This document shows, one piece after another, positions 1 to 5,876 of a stretch of DNA of 6,570 bases (positions within the stretch are counted from its first letter, which is position 1; each line of letters opens with the position of its first letter). Below the pieces are notes generated by a model. That model had not been told where the DNA came from. It searched no databases and saw nothing but the letters and a program-made list of their open reading frames with translations. Location of the stretch: positions 1 to 6,570 of the forward strand of contig CAZGNO010000141.1 in NCBI GenBank assembly GCA_964527785.1, written 5' to 3'. The stretch comes from JADJXV01 sp964527785 (lineage in GTDB: Bacteria; Bacteroidota; Ignavibacteria; Kapaibacteriales; UBA961). The position numbers and the translations under genes were made by a program.

Positions 1-30
1 CTTCGGTCTAAGAATCCCTCAGAATGACAG
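1..30. repeat. Diverged CTTCG...CTCAGAATGACA dispersed-repeat fragment
   Basis: The window opens with CTTCGGTCTAAG, then CCCTCAGAATGACAG. The CTTCG start and the CTCAG-[AC]-ATGACA end match the element at 6459-6481 in the same orientation. Short elements of this form are widespread between genes in many bacterial genomes. It may continue to the left of the window. Confidence 0.5.
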
Positions 31-70
31 CACTTTGATTTTTCAATTAATTCTGCCCCAGTGCTTATCT

Positions 71-895
71 TTATTTATTTTTATCTTTGGTGTCTTCATG
101 CTGCATATTTTTATATCCTTGCTTCAGTTCCTTCTTAACCATTGGCAGCTGTTTCTCTTGAATTAAATTTTCCGGTGAGCGTCCTGTATTCTTTTCTACT
201 ATTTTTCTAACCTCCTTACCAACCTCAAAATGGGTTTGTTCTAAATTTGCCTGACCTTTTATTTTCTGACTTTTTATTCTTTCCTCTGTTTGGGTAACTC
301 TAAAAAGATTTGCAGCTAATTCGGTTCTACTCATAATATCCATTAACTCACCTTTTTTAATACCACGCCTTTTTTCCAATTTCCATGATGGCATATTATA
401 CATTCCCAAATATCCCGCATTTGTAAATTTGGCAAAATCAGTAACGCCAGCTCCCTTTGCAACTGAACTTAAAGACTTATTTCCATCTGACAATTCTTCT
501 CGTATGAGAATTCTATCAAACTCATCTGTATTTTTAATGTATAACTCAAATTTTCTTGTTTGCTCAGCGAAATATGCTTGAGCACGTGCCACTTCAATTT
601 TTTTAGGGTCACTATTCATTACAGCCATATAACAAGCAAATCTTGTCAGCTTGAAATCTTGTACTTCTTCACCGTTATAATCTCGAGACGACGCTATTAT
701 GTTCTCGTAGTGAGAAATACTCAATGAGAGTAATGCTTTGGTTACTTTACCCAACACTTTTTCAAAAGATTTCAAGGTTGGATAGCCGAGCATTTGTATT
801 AAGTCAGAAGCCCACCAATACGTTAATCCATTTTCATTTTTGAAATCTTCAAATGATAATTTCCCAGAATTTGAGCTTTGGTCAGAGCTTTTCAT
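71..895 (-). CDS. dinD: DNA-damage-inducible protein D (DinD) family
   Basis: A 274-residue protein that matches DinD along its length. Visible landmarks are WWASDLIQMLGY at 27-38 (Bro-N-like N-terminal domain), LTRFACYMAVMNSDP at 83-97, AQAYFAEQTRKFE at 105-117, FAKFTNAGYLGMY at 154-166, the family hallmark MSRTELAANLFRVTQTEERI at 188-207, and THFEVGKEVR at 221-230. The length agrees with Escherichia coli DinD, an SOS-induced protein reported to act on RecA filaments and limit strand exchange. The start is ATG with AGGAAGGGG ending 8 bases upstream. A 167-base gap with a promoter-like sequence separates it from terL, so it is probably controlled on its own. The coding sequence looks more AT-rich than the fibre and terminase genes, which may mean a different origin. 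DinD homologues also occur on mobile elements. No canonical LexA box was found. Confidence 0.88.
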   Translation of the reverse strand: MKSSDQSSNSGKLSFEDFKNENGLTYWWASDLIQMLGYPTLKSFEKVLGKVTKALLSLSISHYENIIASSRDYNGEEVQDFKLTRFACYMAVMNSDPKKIEVARAQAYFAEQTRKFELYIKNTDEFDRILIREELSDGNKSLSSVAKGAGVTDFAKFTNAGYLGMYNMPSWKLEKRRGIKKGELMDIMSRTELAANLFRVTQTEERIKSQKIKGQANLEQTHFEVGKEVRKIVEKNTGRSPENLIQEKQLPMVKKELKQGYKNMQHEDTKDKNK

Positions 896-942
896 GCCAT
901 TTTCCCCTTCCTGTACGATTTGACAACACAGTGTATAATATG

Positions 943-975
943 CAAAATTACATTTTTTCTCAGTCCTTATCCAAA
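943..975 (-). promoter_or_regulatory. Candidate promoter for the dinD-like gene
   Basis: On the minus strand, TTTG (972-975), 21 bases and TAATTTTG (943-950) fit the Bacteroidota promoter pattern TTG-N17-23-TAnnTTTG exactly. A sigma-70-like alternative (CTGAGA, 17 bases, TATTAT) overlaps it. Either would start transcription about 40-50 bases before the dinD ATG, allowing dinD to be expressed apart from the phage operon. Just downstream is a loose CTGT-N13-ACAG dyad, which is not a canonical LexA site. Confidence 0.45.
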
Positions 976-1028
976 CTTTAAGTTGTATGATTGCGAATTC
1001 ACCAATACTACAGTGAAAAAGTGTATAT

Positions 1029-1053
1029 GAAGTAAGAACTGGAGGTTCACTTC
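1029..1053. other. Imperfect inverted repeat after terL
   Basis: Plus-strand arms GAAGTaaGAAC (1029-1039) and GTTCACTTC (1045-1053) flank a 5-base centre TGGAG; two bases in the left arm are unpaired. It lies 9 bases beyond the terL stop and about 135 bases before the dinD start. It could be a weak transcript end (the minus strand reaches a short T run about 8 bases later) or an operator. The GAAC-N5-GTTC core resembles the Gram-positive LexA box GAAC-N4-GTTC but has one base too many. Confidence 0.35.
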
Positions 1054-1062
1054 GTTTATCAT

Positions 1063-2367
1063 TTATCCATATTGAATTTCCTTCTTATCAATAGGGAAAA
1101 AATTATATGCCCAATAGCTTAATGCATCGCTTGGGTGAGTACGTTCCGGGTCTGAATCGTCCAATCCGGCACCGCTTTCTTTCCAACGTGTTTTGTATAA
1201 GTCTTCGATATGTTTCACGCACCGTGAATCAATCCTTAACCCCTGCTCTCCAACCATATTACGAAATTGAGCATTGAGAGAGGCGACTCTGTCGCGAACG
1301 GAAAGCGTTGGGCGCGTTTTATGTCTATATTCGGGATAACGAGAAAAATAATGCTCGATAATAGCATAATCACTGCGGGTTGCATTTGATTCCTTGCGAT
1401 GTCCCGAATAATCGCCGGTAATGGTGAGATTACCCTTAAAATTCGATTTTTGAAAGAATTCCAATATTTTTTGGCACTGCTCATCGGTATTTGAATTTTT
1501 GAAAATAAATTCTTTTGTGAGATAATATTTCCCTCGTATTTCCTGCAATAATCCGGTGCTCATCGGTTTTTTGGGGCTGGCATTAAAATCCCAACACATT
1601 ATTGTCGGTGCATTCGGAATAAAATCCTGCTTAACGATATTTTCATCGGAAAATGCGTGATAAACACGCAATCCACCGGTATGAATCAATTCACCAAGAA
1701 CTTCACGTCGGTAGGTAATTTCGTCGTACCCTGATTTGAGTCCATCCAAATACCCTTTGGGCAGATTCCGTGAATTATCAAATGAACTTCCGTAGATAAC
1801 CAGTACGTTGTCATTAATCAGGTTTTCAATTTTCGCGGGGTCGTCCGGGGGTGTGGTGACCGCCAGCATTCGATATTTGCCGTCAATTGCTTTTTTTGCT
1901 TTTCCTCTCATCCGACCTCGGTACATTTGCCATGCACCGTTTTTTAGGTCGCGAAATTCGTCTGCGGCTATATAGTCAAGTTCCAACCCTCGATGTTTAT
2001 TGAAGTTATCCGAGCCGTCTATGATTGTATAGGAACCCCATCGCCATGTAAGAATGTTTGTGTTTTGCCGGGAGTAACTTTCAATTCCCCACTCTTCAGG
2101 TGGTATTTTCCCGATGATATAATGCACGTCTTCGATTAGCCCCAACTGAGCCCATACATTTTTAATTTCGGGTAATGTACTGTTGTTGAGGGTGTCGGTT
2201 ACCGGGGCTGTGATGAGTCCGACGCTGCCTTTGAGGCGCGCTTCATTTGCAATAAATACACCTAAAATAAAAGATTTACCGCTTCCGATACCTGCAATGT
2301 AGAATGTTTCGTTGCTTTCACTTATAATTGTCTTAATTTGTTTCGGTGAAAGCTTCATTTGCCCCAT
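1063..2367 (-). CDS. terL: Phage terminase large subunit (packaging ATPase and nuclease)
   Basis: The motor that cuts phage DNA and drives it into empty capsids. The 434 residues have a complete two-domain layout. The ATPase domain has the Walker A loop GIGSGKS at 26-32, Walker B with catalytic acid LDYIAADEF at about 130-138 (Asp136-Glu137) and a TTPP coupling segment at 171-174. The RNase H-like nuclease domain has three candidate metal-binding aspartates: Asp260 in CWDFNAS, Asp319 in TGDYSG and Asp414 in HPSDALSYW. The length is normal for compact large terminases and the reading frame is intact, with no sign of decay. The ATG at 2367 has GAGGA eight bases upstream and lies inside the end of the small-terminase-like gene. 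A second in-frame ATG is three codons later. No portal or capsid gene follows. Confidence 0.92.
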   Translation of the reverse strand: MGQMKLSPKQIKTIISESNETFYIAGIGSGKSFILGVFIANEARLKGSVGLITAPVTDTLNNSTLPEIKNVWAQLGLIEDVHYIIGKIPPEEWGIESYSRQNTNILTWRWGSYTIIDGSDNFNKHRGLELDYIAADEFRDLKNGAWQMYRGRMRGKAKKAIDGKYRMLAVTTPPDDPAKIENLINDNVLVIYGSSFDNSRNLPKGYLDGLKSGYDEITYRREVLGELIHTGGLRVYHAFSDENIVKQDFIPNAPTIMCWDFNASPKKPMSTGLLQEIRGKYYLTKEFIFKNSNTDEQCQKILEFFQKSNFKGNLTITGDYSGHRKESNATRSDYAIIEHYFSRYPEYRHKTRPTLSVRDRVASLNAQFRNMVGEQGLRIDSRCVKHIEDLYKTRWKESGAGLDDSDPERTHPSDALSYWAYNFFPIDKKEIQYG

Positions 2368-2644
2368 TACTCATATCCTCAGCAATAAATGTGAAATCGG
2401 GTGGTTGAATACTTTCAGGTTTTTCTTTCGTTTTCGGGATTTTTCCGAACCCCAGTTCCTTACCATGATTGTCTAAATAGTACTTAATCGCAGCAAGATT
2501 TGGCGGATACTGCACAGTGATTGAATCTTTGATAATAGTACCGTCTTTCTCACGAAAAATCTTTTCTTCTTGGAGTTCGAATCCGGTTATGAGTTTGAAG
2601 AGATTAGTGAGGGCTGTGGATAGTCCTGTGTCAATTATAGGCAT
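2333..2644 (-). CDS. Small-terminase-like protein lacking the N-terminal DNA-binding domain
   Basis: A 103-residue protein just before, and overlapping by 35 bases, the terminase large subunit gene. Its pattern, ALTNLFKLITGFELQEEKIF then a short charged stretch, then VQYPPNLAAIKYYLDNHGKE, fits the C-terminal half of phage small terminases ('ALxxxAxGyxxxEexv...vPPdxxAaxfwLxnrxxx'). Family members usually carry an N-terminal helix-turn-helix that recognises packaging DNA. Here the frame begins at the equivalent of the middle region, and an in-frame TAA lies 13 codons upstream with no ATG between, so the domain is absent rather than missed. The 69 bases before the ATG contain no strong Shine-Dalgarno. 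It could be a functional minimal TerS, a decayed copy, or a TerS that depends on another DNA-binding partner. The call rests on this pattern and on its neighbour. Confidence 0.62.
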   Translation of the reverse strand: MPIIDTGLSTALTNLFKLITGFELQEEKIFREKDGTIIKDSITVQYPPNLAAIKYYLDNHGKELGFGKIPKTKEKPESIQPPDFTFIAEDMSNGANEAFTETN

Positions 2645-2713
2645 ATTACTACAGAGTTTTGGTTCAATCTTATAACCTGATTACACTAAGTCTTTAACAT
2701 AACCTTTATATAT

Positions 2714-3565
2714 TTATGCTGAAAGATAGGAAACAACAACGCAGATTCCCCCGCCACCGTTTCCTCCACTACCTGAGTTTGTTGTGGTGTTTATTCCTGC
2801 TCCGCCACCACCGCCACCACCGCCATAGTTGCCGCCATTACCGCCGTTTCCTCCGTTGCCGTTACCGCCACCGCCACCTGTACCCAGCATCACGTAGGGG
2901 AAAACAGGGTATGAGCTTCCGTTTGACCCCTCTGAACTACCATTTATTGTTACAGCAACAAATCCTATATTTACAATACCACCTGCACCACCGTTTTGTG
3001 CAGTATTTGACGAGTTAATTCCACCACCACCACCGCCACCTGTAGTTGATGAAGTAGTCGTCCCGACCCCAGGGTTTGCAGTATTAGAAGTGCTACTATT
3101 CCCTCCATTAATACCTGATACAGCATTAGTTCCGTTGGATATGCCGCCTGAGCCACCGCCAACACCAGTACTAAGTGTCCCAGCACTTCCACCACCGCCA
3201 CCTGATGCACGTAAGTAATCTCCAAAAGTTGTATTAGTACCCGATGCACCTGCTGTTCCGTTCGTGCTATTTGAGGTTTGGGATGCACCTCCAGCTCCTC
3301 CTGAACTTACAGTAACGGTTTCTGATGCGCCAAGTTGATCTGCAGAAAATTCTGCCATATTAACAGCACCGGAAGCACCACCGCCTCCACCGGAACGATT
3401 TACACCCGTCGCTCCTTTGTACCCGCTGCCACCGCCTCCCCCCGCACCTACACATATAACTTTTACAATTGTAGAATTTGCTGGCTTTGACCATGTACCG
3501 CTTGAAGTAAACGTTTGAATATCAATCGCAGCTACCTGTCTCCCTGCAAGTTTAGTTTCTCCCAT
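2714..3565 (-). CDS. Glycine-rich phage fibre/adhesin-tip-type protein
   Basis: A 283-residue protein. Residues 15-40 (IQTFTSSGTWSKPANST, then IVKVICVG) match the opening strand pair of the phage glycine-rich domain ('xFTxSGTWTxPxGxxxVxVxxxGgGGGG'). From residue 40 to about 275 it is dominated by Gly, Ser, Asn and Thr, with runs of five to nine glycines, and it ends in a closing strand (GGGICVVVSYLSA). Such domains pack as polyglycine-II-like bundles at the tips of fibres and are associated with host binding. The first ten residues (MGETKLAGRQ) resemble those of the preceding fibre protein (MAETQIPTRQ), suggesting a shared attachment segment. An AGGAAG lies about 9 bases before the ATG, and a 5-base gap separates it from the upstream gene. 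The sequence is very low complexity, and the reverse-strand His/Arg-rich frame is a shadow. Confidence 0.75.
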   Translation of the reverse strand: MGETKLAGRQVAAIDIQTFTSSGTWSKPANSTIVKVICVGAGGGGGSGYKGATGVNRSGGGGGASGAVNMAEFSADQLGASETVTVSSGGAGGASQTSNSTNGTAGASGTNTTFGDYLRASGGGGGSAGTLSTGVGGGSGGISNGTNAVSGINGGNSSTSNTANPGVGTTTSSTTGGGGGGGINSSNTAQNGGAGGIVNIGFVAVTINGSSEGSNGSSYPVFPYVMLGTGGGGGNGNGGNGGNGGNYGGGGGGGGAGINTTTNSGSGGNGGGGICVVVSYLSA

Positions 3566-3570
3566 ATCCT

Positions 3571-4401
3571 TTACTTCCTATATGATACAACAATTTTTTC
3601 ACCGGTAAGAGGTGCGGTAAGCATGGTGATATTTGCACCCGAAATTGTGTAATCATTACCCGAACCGCTTTCCTGCAATATGCCGTTCAAATACACGTGC
3701 TCCGTTCCTGATGTTGGTGTGTTTGCCAGTGTAAACGCAGCGTTCGAACCGTTGATACTTCCGCTCGGTACTTCCTTATCCACAAAGTTCGAGGTTGTAT
3801 AGCCGGTTGATGTCGGTATTTGCGTCCACGTAATGGCTGTGCTGCCGATAGTCCCGCCGGCATTGCTCGTACACAACCACATCGTATCGGCATTTACTGT
3901 CCCCTCATCTACCGTCGTAATCGCTCCGTTCACCTCAACCCATGCGTCCATTTGCGAGATTCTGATAAGAGCAGTGCTTGATGTATCAAAAGAGTAAATA
4001 CCATTTTCAGCCGCACTCGACTGAGATTTCACCAGCAAATACTCACCTGTAGTTAAAGTCACACCGTCAAAAACAGCAGTACCCGGATTGCTGATGGTAA
4101 TATTACCCGTCGTTGCAACACGACAATTCGGTTTAATTTTAAATATCTGATTTAAACTGCTTACCTGAGTATCTACATAACTCTTATTGGCTGCGTCGCC
4201 ACTACTTGAAGGGGTAGTAAGATTTGTAATTTTATTGCTATTCGCGTCTAAATTACCGGTAAGTGCTACGCTGCCATCCTTTTTCAGGAAGTTCGCACCG
4301 TCCGCTAATTTTGAACTTGCTATTGCCGCGCCGGCTGCTACTTTTGCATTGGTGATTGCGCCGTCGGCAATTTGCCTGGTGGGGATTTGTGTTTCTGCCA
4401 T
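3571..4401 (-). CDS. Phage tail fibre / receptor-binding-type protein
   Basis: A 276-residue fibre-like protein. Residues 1-35 (MAETQIPTRQIADGAITNAK, then VAAGAAIASSKLADGA) form the 'RQIxDGAITxAKVAxGAxIxxSKLADG' motif common at the N-terminus of phage tail fibre proteins. Residues about 43-80 hold the 'LTGNLDANSNKITNLTTPSSSGDAANKSYVD' type trimerisation or attachment motif, of which the KITNL and AANKSYVD parts are diagnostic. The middle, about 95-195, is a beta-rich domain (GVTLTTGEYLLVKSQSSAAENG, then an IYSF strand) resembling fibre modules that read 'vDGvtLtaGdrVLvkdQtdaaeNGiY'. The final 65 residues are the domain shared with the preceding gene. Only a weak GAAAG precedes the ATG. It is likely displayed at the virion tail for host recognition. 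No collagen-like repeat or chaperone domain is visible. Confidence 0.8.
   Translation of the reverse strand: MAETQIPTRQIADGAITNAKVAAGAAIASSKLADGANFLKKDGSVALTGNLDANSNKITNLTTPSSSGDAANKSYVDTQVSSLNQIFKIKPNCRVATTGNITISNPGTAVFDGVTLTTGEYLLVKSQSSAAENGIYSFDTSSTALIRISQMDAWVEVNGAITTVDEGTVNADTMWLCTSNAGGTIGSTAITWTQIPTSTGYTTSNFVDKEVPSGSINGSNAAFTLANTPTSGTEHVYLNGILQESGSGNDYTISGANITMLTAPLTGEKIVVSYRK
3740..3774. repeat. Copy of 35-base repeat inside fibre domain
   Basis: Partner of the repeat at 4572-4606: 29 of 35 bases are identical, in the same orientation and codon frame. It encodes the start of the C-terminal domain (around E-V-P-S-G-S-INGSNA) of the longer fibre protein. Confidence 0.65.
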
Positions 4402-4402
4402 T

Positions 4403-4756
4403 TTATGCTTTCAAATAATTGACTAAAATATTTTCATTCGTCAGTGGTGAATTCACGAGAATAATTGTCGTTGTTCCGCTTGTGTTGTAGTCCGTAATGA
4501 TTTTTTGCAGCAACCCGTTTACATACACTTGAACCGTTCCCGGAACAAAACTATATGCTGTCGTAAAAGTCGCATTCGAACCGTTGATTGTACCGCCCGG
4601 TATTTCTCCAAAAATTTGGTCAGACGTACCTGACAAATACACCACAGCGCCCTTCTGCGGTTTTACCACTACCTCTTTCCTAATCGCTGCAACACTTACT
4701 CCGCCGGCTGTCGGCTTCACTTTTACAATCTTTGGCTGTACCGTTATTTCACTCAT
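4403..4756 (-). CDS. Short phage fibre-type protein with C-terminal adhesin-like beta domain
   Basis: A 117-residue protein in two parts. Residues 1-45 are Val/Lys/Pro-rich and repetitive (VKVKPTAGGVSVAA, VVVKPQKGAVVY), as in short linker or assembly regions of phage fibres. Residues about 50-117 form a domain of the pattern E-[IV]-P-x-G-x-INGSNA-x-FT...VY-x-NG-x-LQ...DY...PLT-x-E-x-I-x-V-x-Y, known from many phage tail fibre and receptor-binding proteins. The same domain ends the next gene downstream, and the similarity extends to the DNA, so one is a duplicate of the other. Translation is coupled to the preceding gene by an ATGA overlap, with a strong GGGAGGA six bases before the ATG. A stretch of two bases separates its stop and the next ATG. 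The exact role (fibre tip, adaptor or decoration) is unknown. Confidence 0.68.
   Translation of the reverse strand: MSEITVQPKIVKVKPTAGGVSVAAIRKEVVVKPQKGAVVYLSGTSDQIFGEIPGGTINGSNATFTTAYSFVPGTVQVYVNGLLQKIITDYNTSGTTTIILVNSPLTNENILVNYLKA
4572..4606. repeat. Copy of 35-base repeat inside fibre domain
   Basis: Encodes the start of the shared fibre domain (around E-I-P-G-G-T-INGSNA). It matches 3740-3774 at 29 of 35 positions with no gaps, and both copies are in the same orientation and frame. It could serve as a site for recombination between the two fibre genes. Confidence 0.65.
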
Positions 4757-5073
4757 GAAGTCCTCCCGCGCTCTACCAATAGTGAACCCTTCAGGTATGC
4801 AAAGGTCTTAGTTGAATCAACTATATCATAGATATATGTTCCTTTCACGTTCAACGATGCTGTTTGAACGTCACTCATTGTGAGCTTTAATTGATTTGCG
4901 AGCGGGGCTGTTACCGTCGGCGAACATACAATAGCATCATCTCCCGAATTGCGAACCTGAGCCGACCATGTAAGCGCAGTGGCGTCCGGCATATCCTCGT
5001 CCACGATGTCCGAGATGACAAGCTCAAACTTCACTCCCTGCTGGACTGTTATGTTATAATCGCCTGCTACCAT
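4753..5073 (-). CDS. Small beta-sandwich phage structural protein (BppU N-terminal-like)
   Basis: A 106-residue protein opening with MVAGDYNITVQQGVKFELVI and closing with KGSLLVERGRTS. This matches the pattern of small phage proteins that begin 'AGxYxITxxQGxxF' and end with a 'xGxxxVxxxVT' strand, often found beside baseplate or fibre genes and related in outline to the N-terminal domain of upper baseplate protein BppU. The middle alternates beta strands (LTWSAQVRN, QLKLTMSD, GTYIYDIVDS) without transmembrane segments. The start is ATG with a good GGGAG eight bases upstream, lying in the 4-base gap to and the end of the endolysin gene. The stop overlaps the next start as ATGA. It is probably a fibre-attachment or baseplate accessory protein. 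The family resemblance is from memory of sequence pattern only. Confidence 0.6.
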   Translation of the reverse strand: MVAGDYNITVQQGVKFELVISDIVDEDMPDATALTWSAQVRNSGDDAIVCSPTVTAPLANQLKLTMSDVQTASLNVKGTYIYDIVDSTKTFAYLKGSLLVERGRTS

Positions 5074-5077
5074 AATT

Positions 5078-5698
5078 TTACTCCCTGATTGGTGTTATCC
5101 ACTTGATTCTGAAATAACTTGTCGGTGAAATATGTCTGAATTTATGCCAAAAACCATCCCCGTTACTTTGGCTGCCTTTTTCGCCGGAACTTGTATTGCC
5201 TTCATACGTTTCTCCGCTTGCCCCGTTCCAATTTTTACTTGCCGTGGCAGCATGACCAAATACTGTTGTACCCTTTTGCCAAATCAGCAAATCACCTTTC
5301 AGCACTTGCCGTTTTCCGGTGAAGACATCCCATGCTGAAAACGAATCGCTGTTTCTGAGATTCTGCGCCAGTCCCGACTTGAATATCGGTTTGCCGCTTA
5401 ATTTCAACGCCAGACACACTGCCGCCGCACAATACGGTGACCCAAGAGGATATGCGACATATCTGTTCATACTGTCAATTAATCCCGACCTGTTCGCGCC
5501 TCTCGTTTCCGTCTGCCCTAACCACTGTTCAAAGATTGTGATGTGCTTATCGTAATGTGAAAAAGACTGAGAAAGCGCACAGTTCTGTGGCACTGATAAA
5601 AGCCAGAACAGCACAAAAACATAGTGCAACCGCCATATTCCCCGCCTTGATTTCCTGCATAAAATTAATGCTCGGAAATACCCATCTGTCAATAACAT
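5078..5698 (-). CDS. Phage endolysin with CHAP-type (NlpC/P60-like) cysteine peptidase fold
   Basis: Predicted to cut peptidoglycan peptide bonds (amidase or endopeptidase) at lysis. Numbered from the ATG at 5698, the 206-residue protein has a basic N-region (RKSRRGIWR), a hydrophobic core at about 25-36 and a possible cleavage site after A-L-S at 41-43, so it looks exported. The catalytic domain follows: Cys90 in SPYCAAAVC, the G-D-L-L-I-W strand at about 135-140, His149 in VFGHAA, and Glu166/Asn168 in YEGNTS, then the segment GEKGSQSNGDGFW that is typical of phage CHAP-like peptidases. Start choice: a GTG at 5716 opens the frame 18 bases earlier but has no Shine-Dalgarno, whereas the ATG at 5698 has GGGGG six bases upstream; a TTG at 5629 would leave only a minimal signal peptide. 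It overlaps the upstream membrane-protein gene by about 150 bases. The domain call is strong, while exact bond specificity cannot be read. Confidence 0.82.
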   Translation of the reverse strand: MLLTDGYFRALILCRKSRRGIWRLHYVFVLFWLLSVPQNCALSQSFSHYDKHITIFEQWLGQTETRGANRSGLIDSMNRYVAYPLGSPYCAAAVCLALKLSGKPIFKSGLAQNLRNSDSFSAWDVFTGKRQVLKGDLLIWQKGTTVFGHAATASKNWNGASGETYEGNTSSGEKGSQSNGDGFWHKFRHISPTSYFRIKWITPIRE

Positions 5699-5876
5699 AG
5701 AACGCCCCCAATCCACATGAAAAAAGCAATACCGATACCCCTATAAAATGCAAGCCCGGATAATATGCCGCAAGCAGATGAAACAAAAACATACCGGCTA
5801 TGAATAATGCAATTGTCAGTAGCCCTGTTTTACTGACAAACTGCTTTACATCCTCAGTAAATTCTTCAATATCCAT
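5547..5876 (-). CDS. Three-helix membrane protein, holin candidate
   Basis: A 109-residue membrane protein with hydrophobic segments at about residues 17-39, 42-62 and 80-106, an acidic N-terminus (MDIEEFTEDV) and almost no tail after the last helix. The stretch before the third helix (EIKAGNMAVAL) recalls the 'E-hydrophobic-K-x-G-N-x-A-V-A' motif of DUF350-type membrane proteins, but the protein is too short for a standard two-repeat member and I cannot confirm the family. Its place directly before the endolysin gene makes it a holin or antiholin candidate, perhaps working with the preceding two-helix protein. The start is ATG with AAAGGA about 9 bases upstream, inside the end of the previous gene. 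Its last 150 or so bases overlap the start of the endolysin gene in another frame, so the third helix and the endolysin export signal are encoded by the same DNA. Confidence 0.6.
   Translation of the reverse strand: MDIEEFTEDVKQFVSKTGLLTIALFIAGMFLFHLLAAYYPGLHFIGVSVLLFSCGLGAFYVIDRWVFPSINFMQEIKAGNMAVALCFCAVLAFISATELCAFSVFFTLR
5705..5709 (-). promoter_or_regulatory. Candidate ribosome binding site supporting the endolysin ATG start
   Basis: On the minus strand, GGGGG lies six bases before the ATG at 5698. The upstream GTG at 5716 is preceded by a T-rich stretch with no purine run. This is the main reason for preferring the ATG; the match to the anti-Shine-Dalgarno is only partial. Confidence 0.35.

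Noticed and set aside
29..65. AGCACT/AGTGCT inverted repeat as a terminator of dinD
   Set aside because: Only 6 bp of stem around a 25-base loop and no T run after it on the minus strand.
1037..1048. GAAC-TGGAG-GTTC as a Gram-positive LexA box
   Set aside because: The spacer is five bases rather than four, and the site is about 90 bases upstream of the likely dinD promoter.
967..1062. 31-residue minus-strand frame directly after terL (TAA-ATG), starting MINEVNLQFLL
   Set aside because: The start is abutted to the terL stop and the peptide is mildly hydrophobic, but it runs through the inverted repeat and promoter-like region, has no recognisable pattern and could easily be chance.
2716..3018. 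Plus-strand His/Arg-rich frame of 100 residues
   Set aside because: It is the antisense of GGN glycine codons in the glycine-rich fibre gene; composition is an artefact and no family pattern is visible.
2971..3288. Minus-strand frame of 105 residues inside the glycine-rich gene
   Set aside because: It is an out-of-frame reading of the same low-complexity tract, rich in V/A/L from shifted GGT/GTG codons; it has no own start context.
4187..5555. Several plus-strand frames of 65-79 residues
   Set aside because: They are antisense to clear minus-strand genes and show no coherent domain or Shine-Dalgarno sequence.
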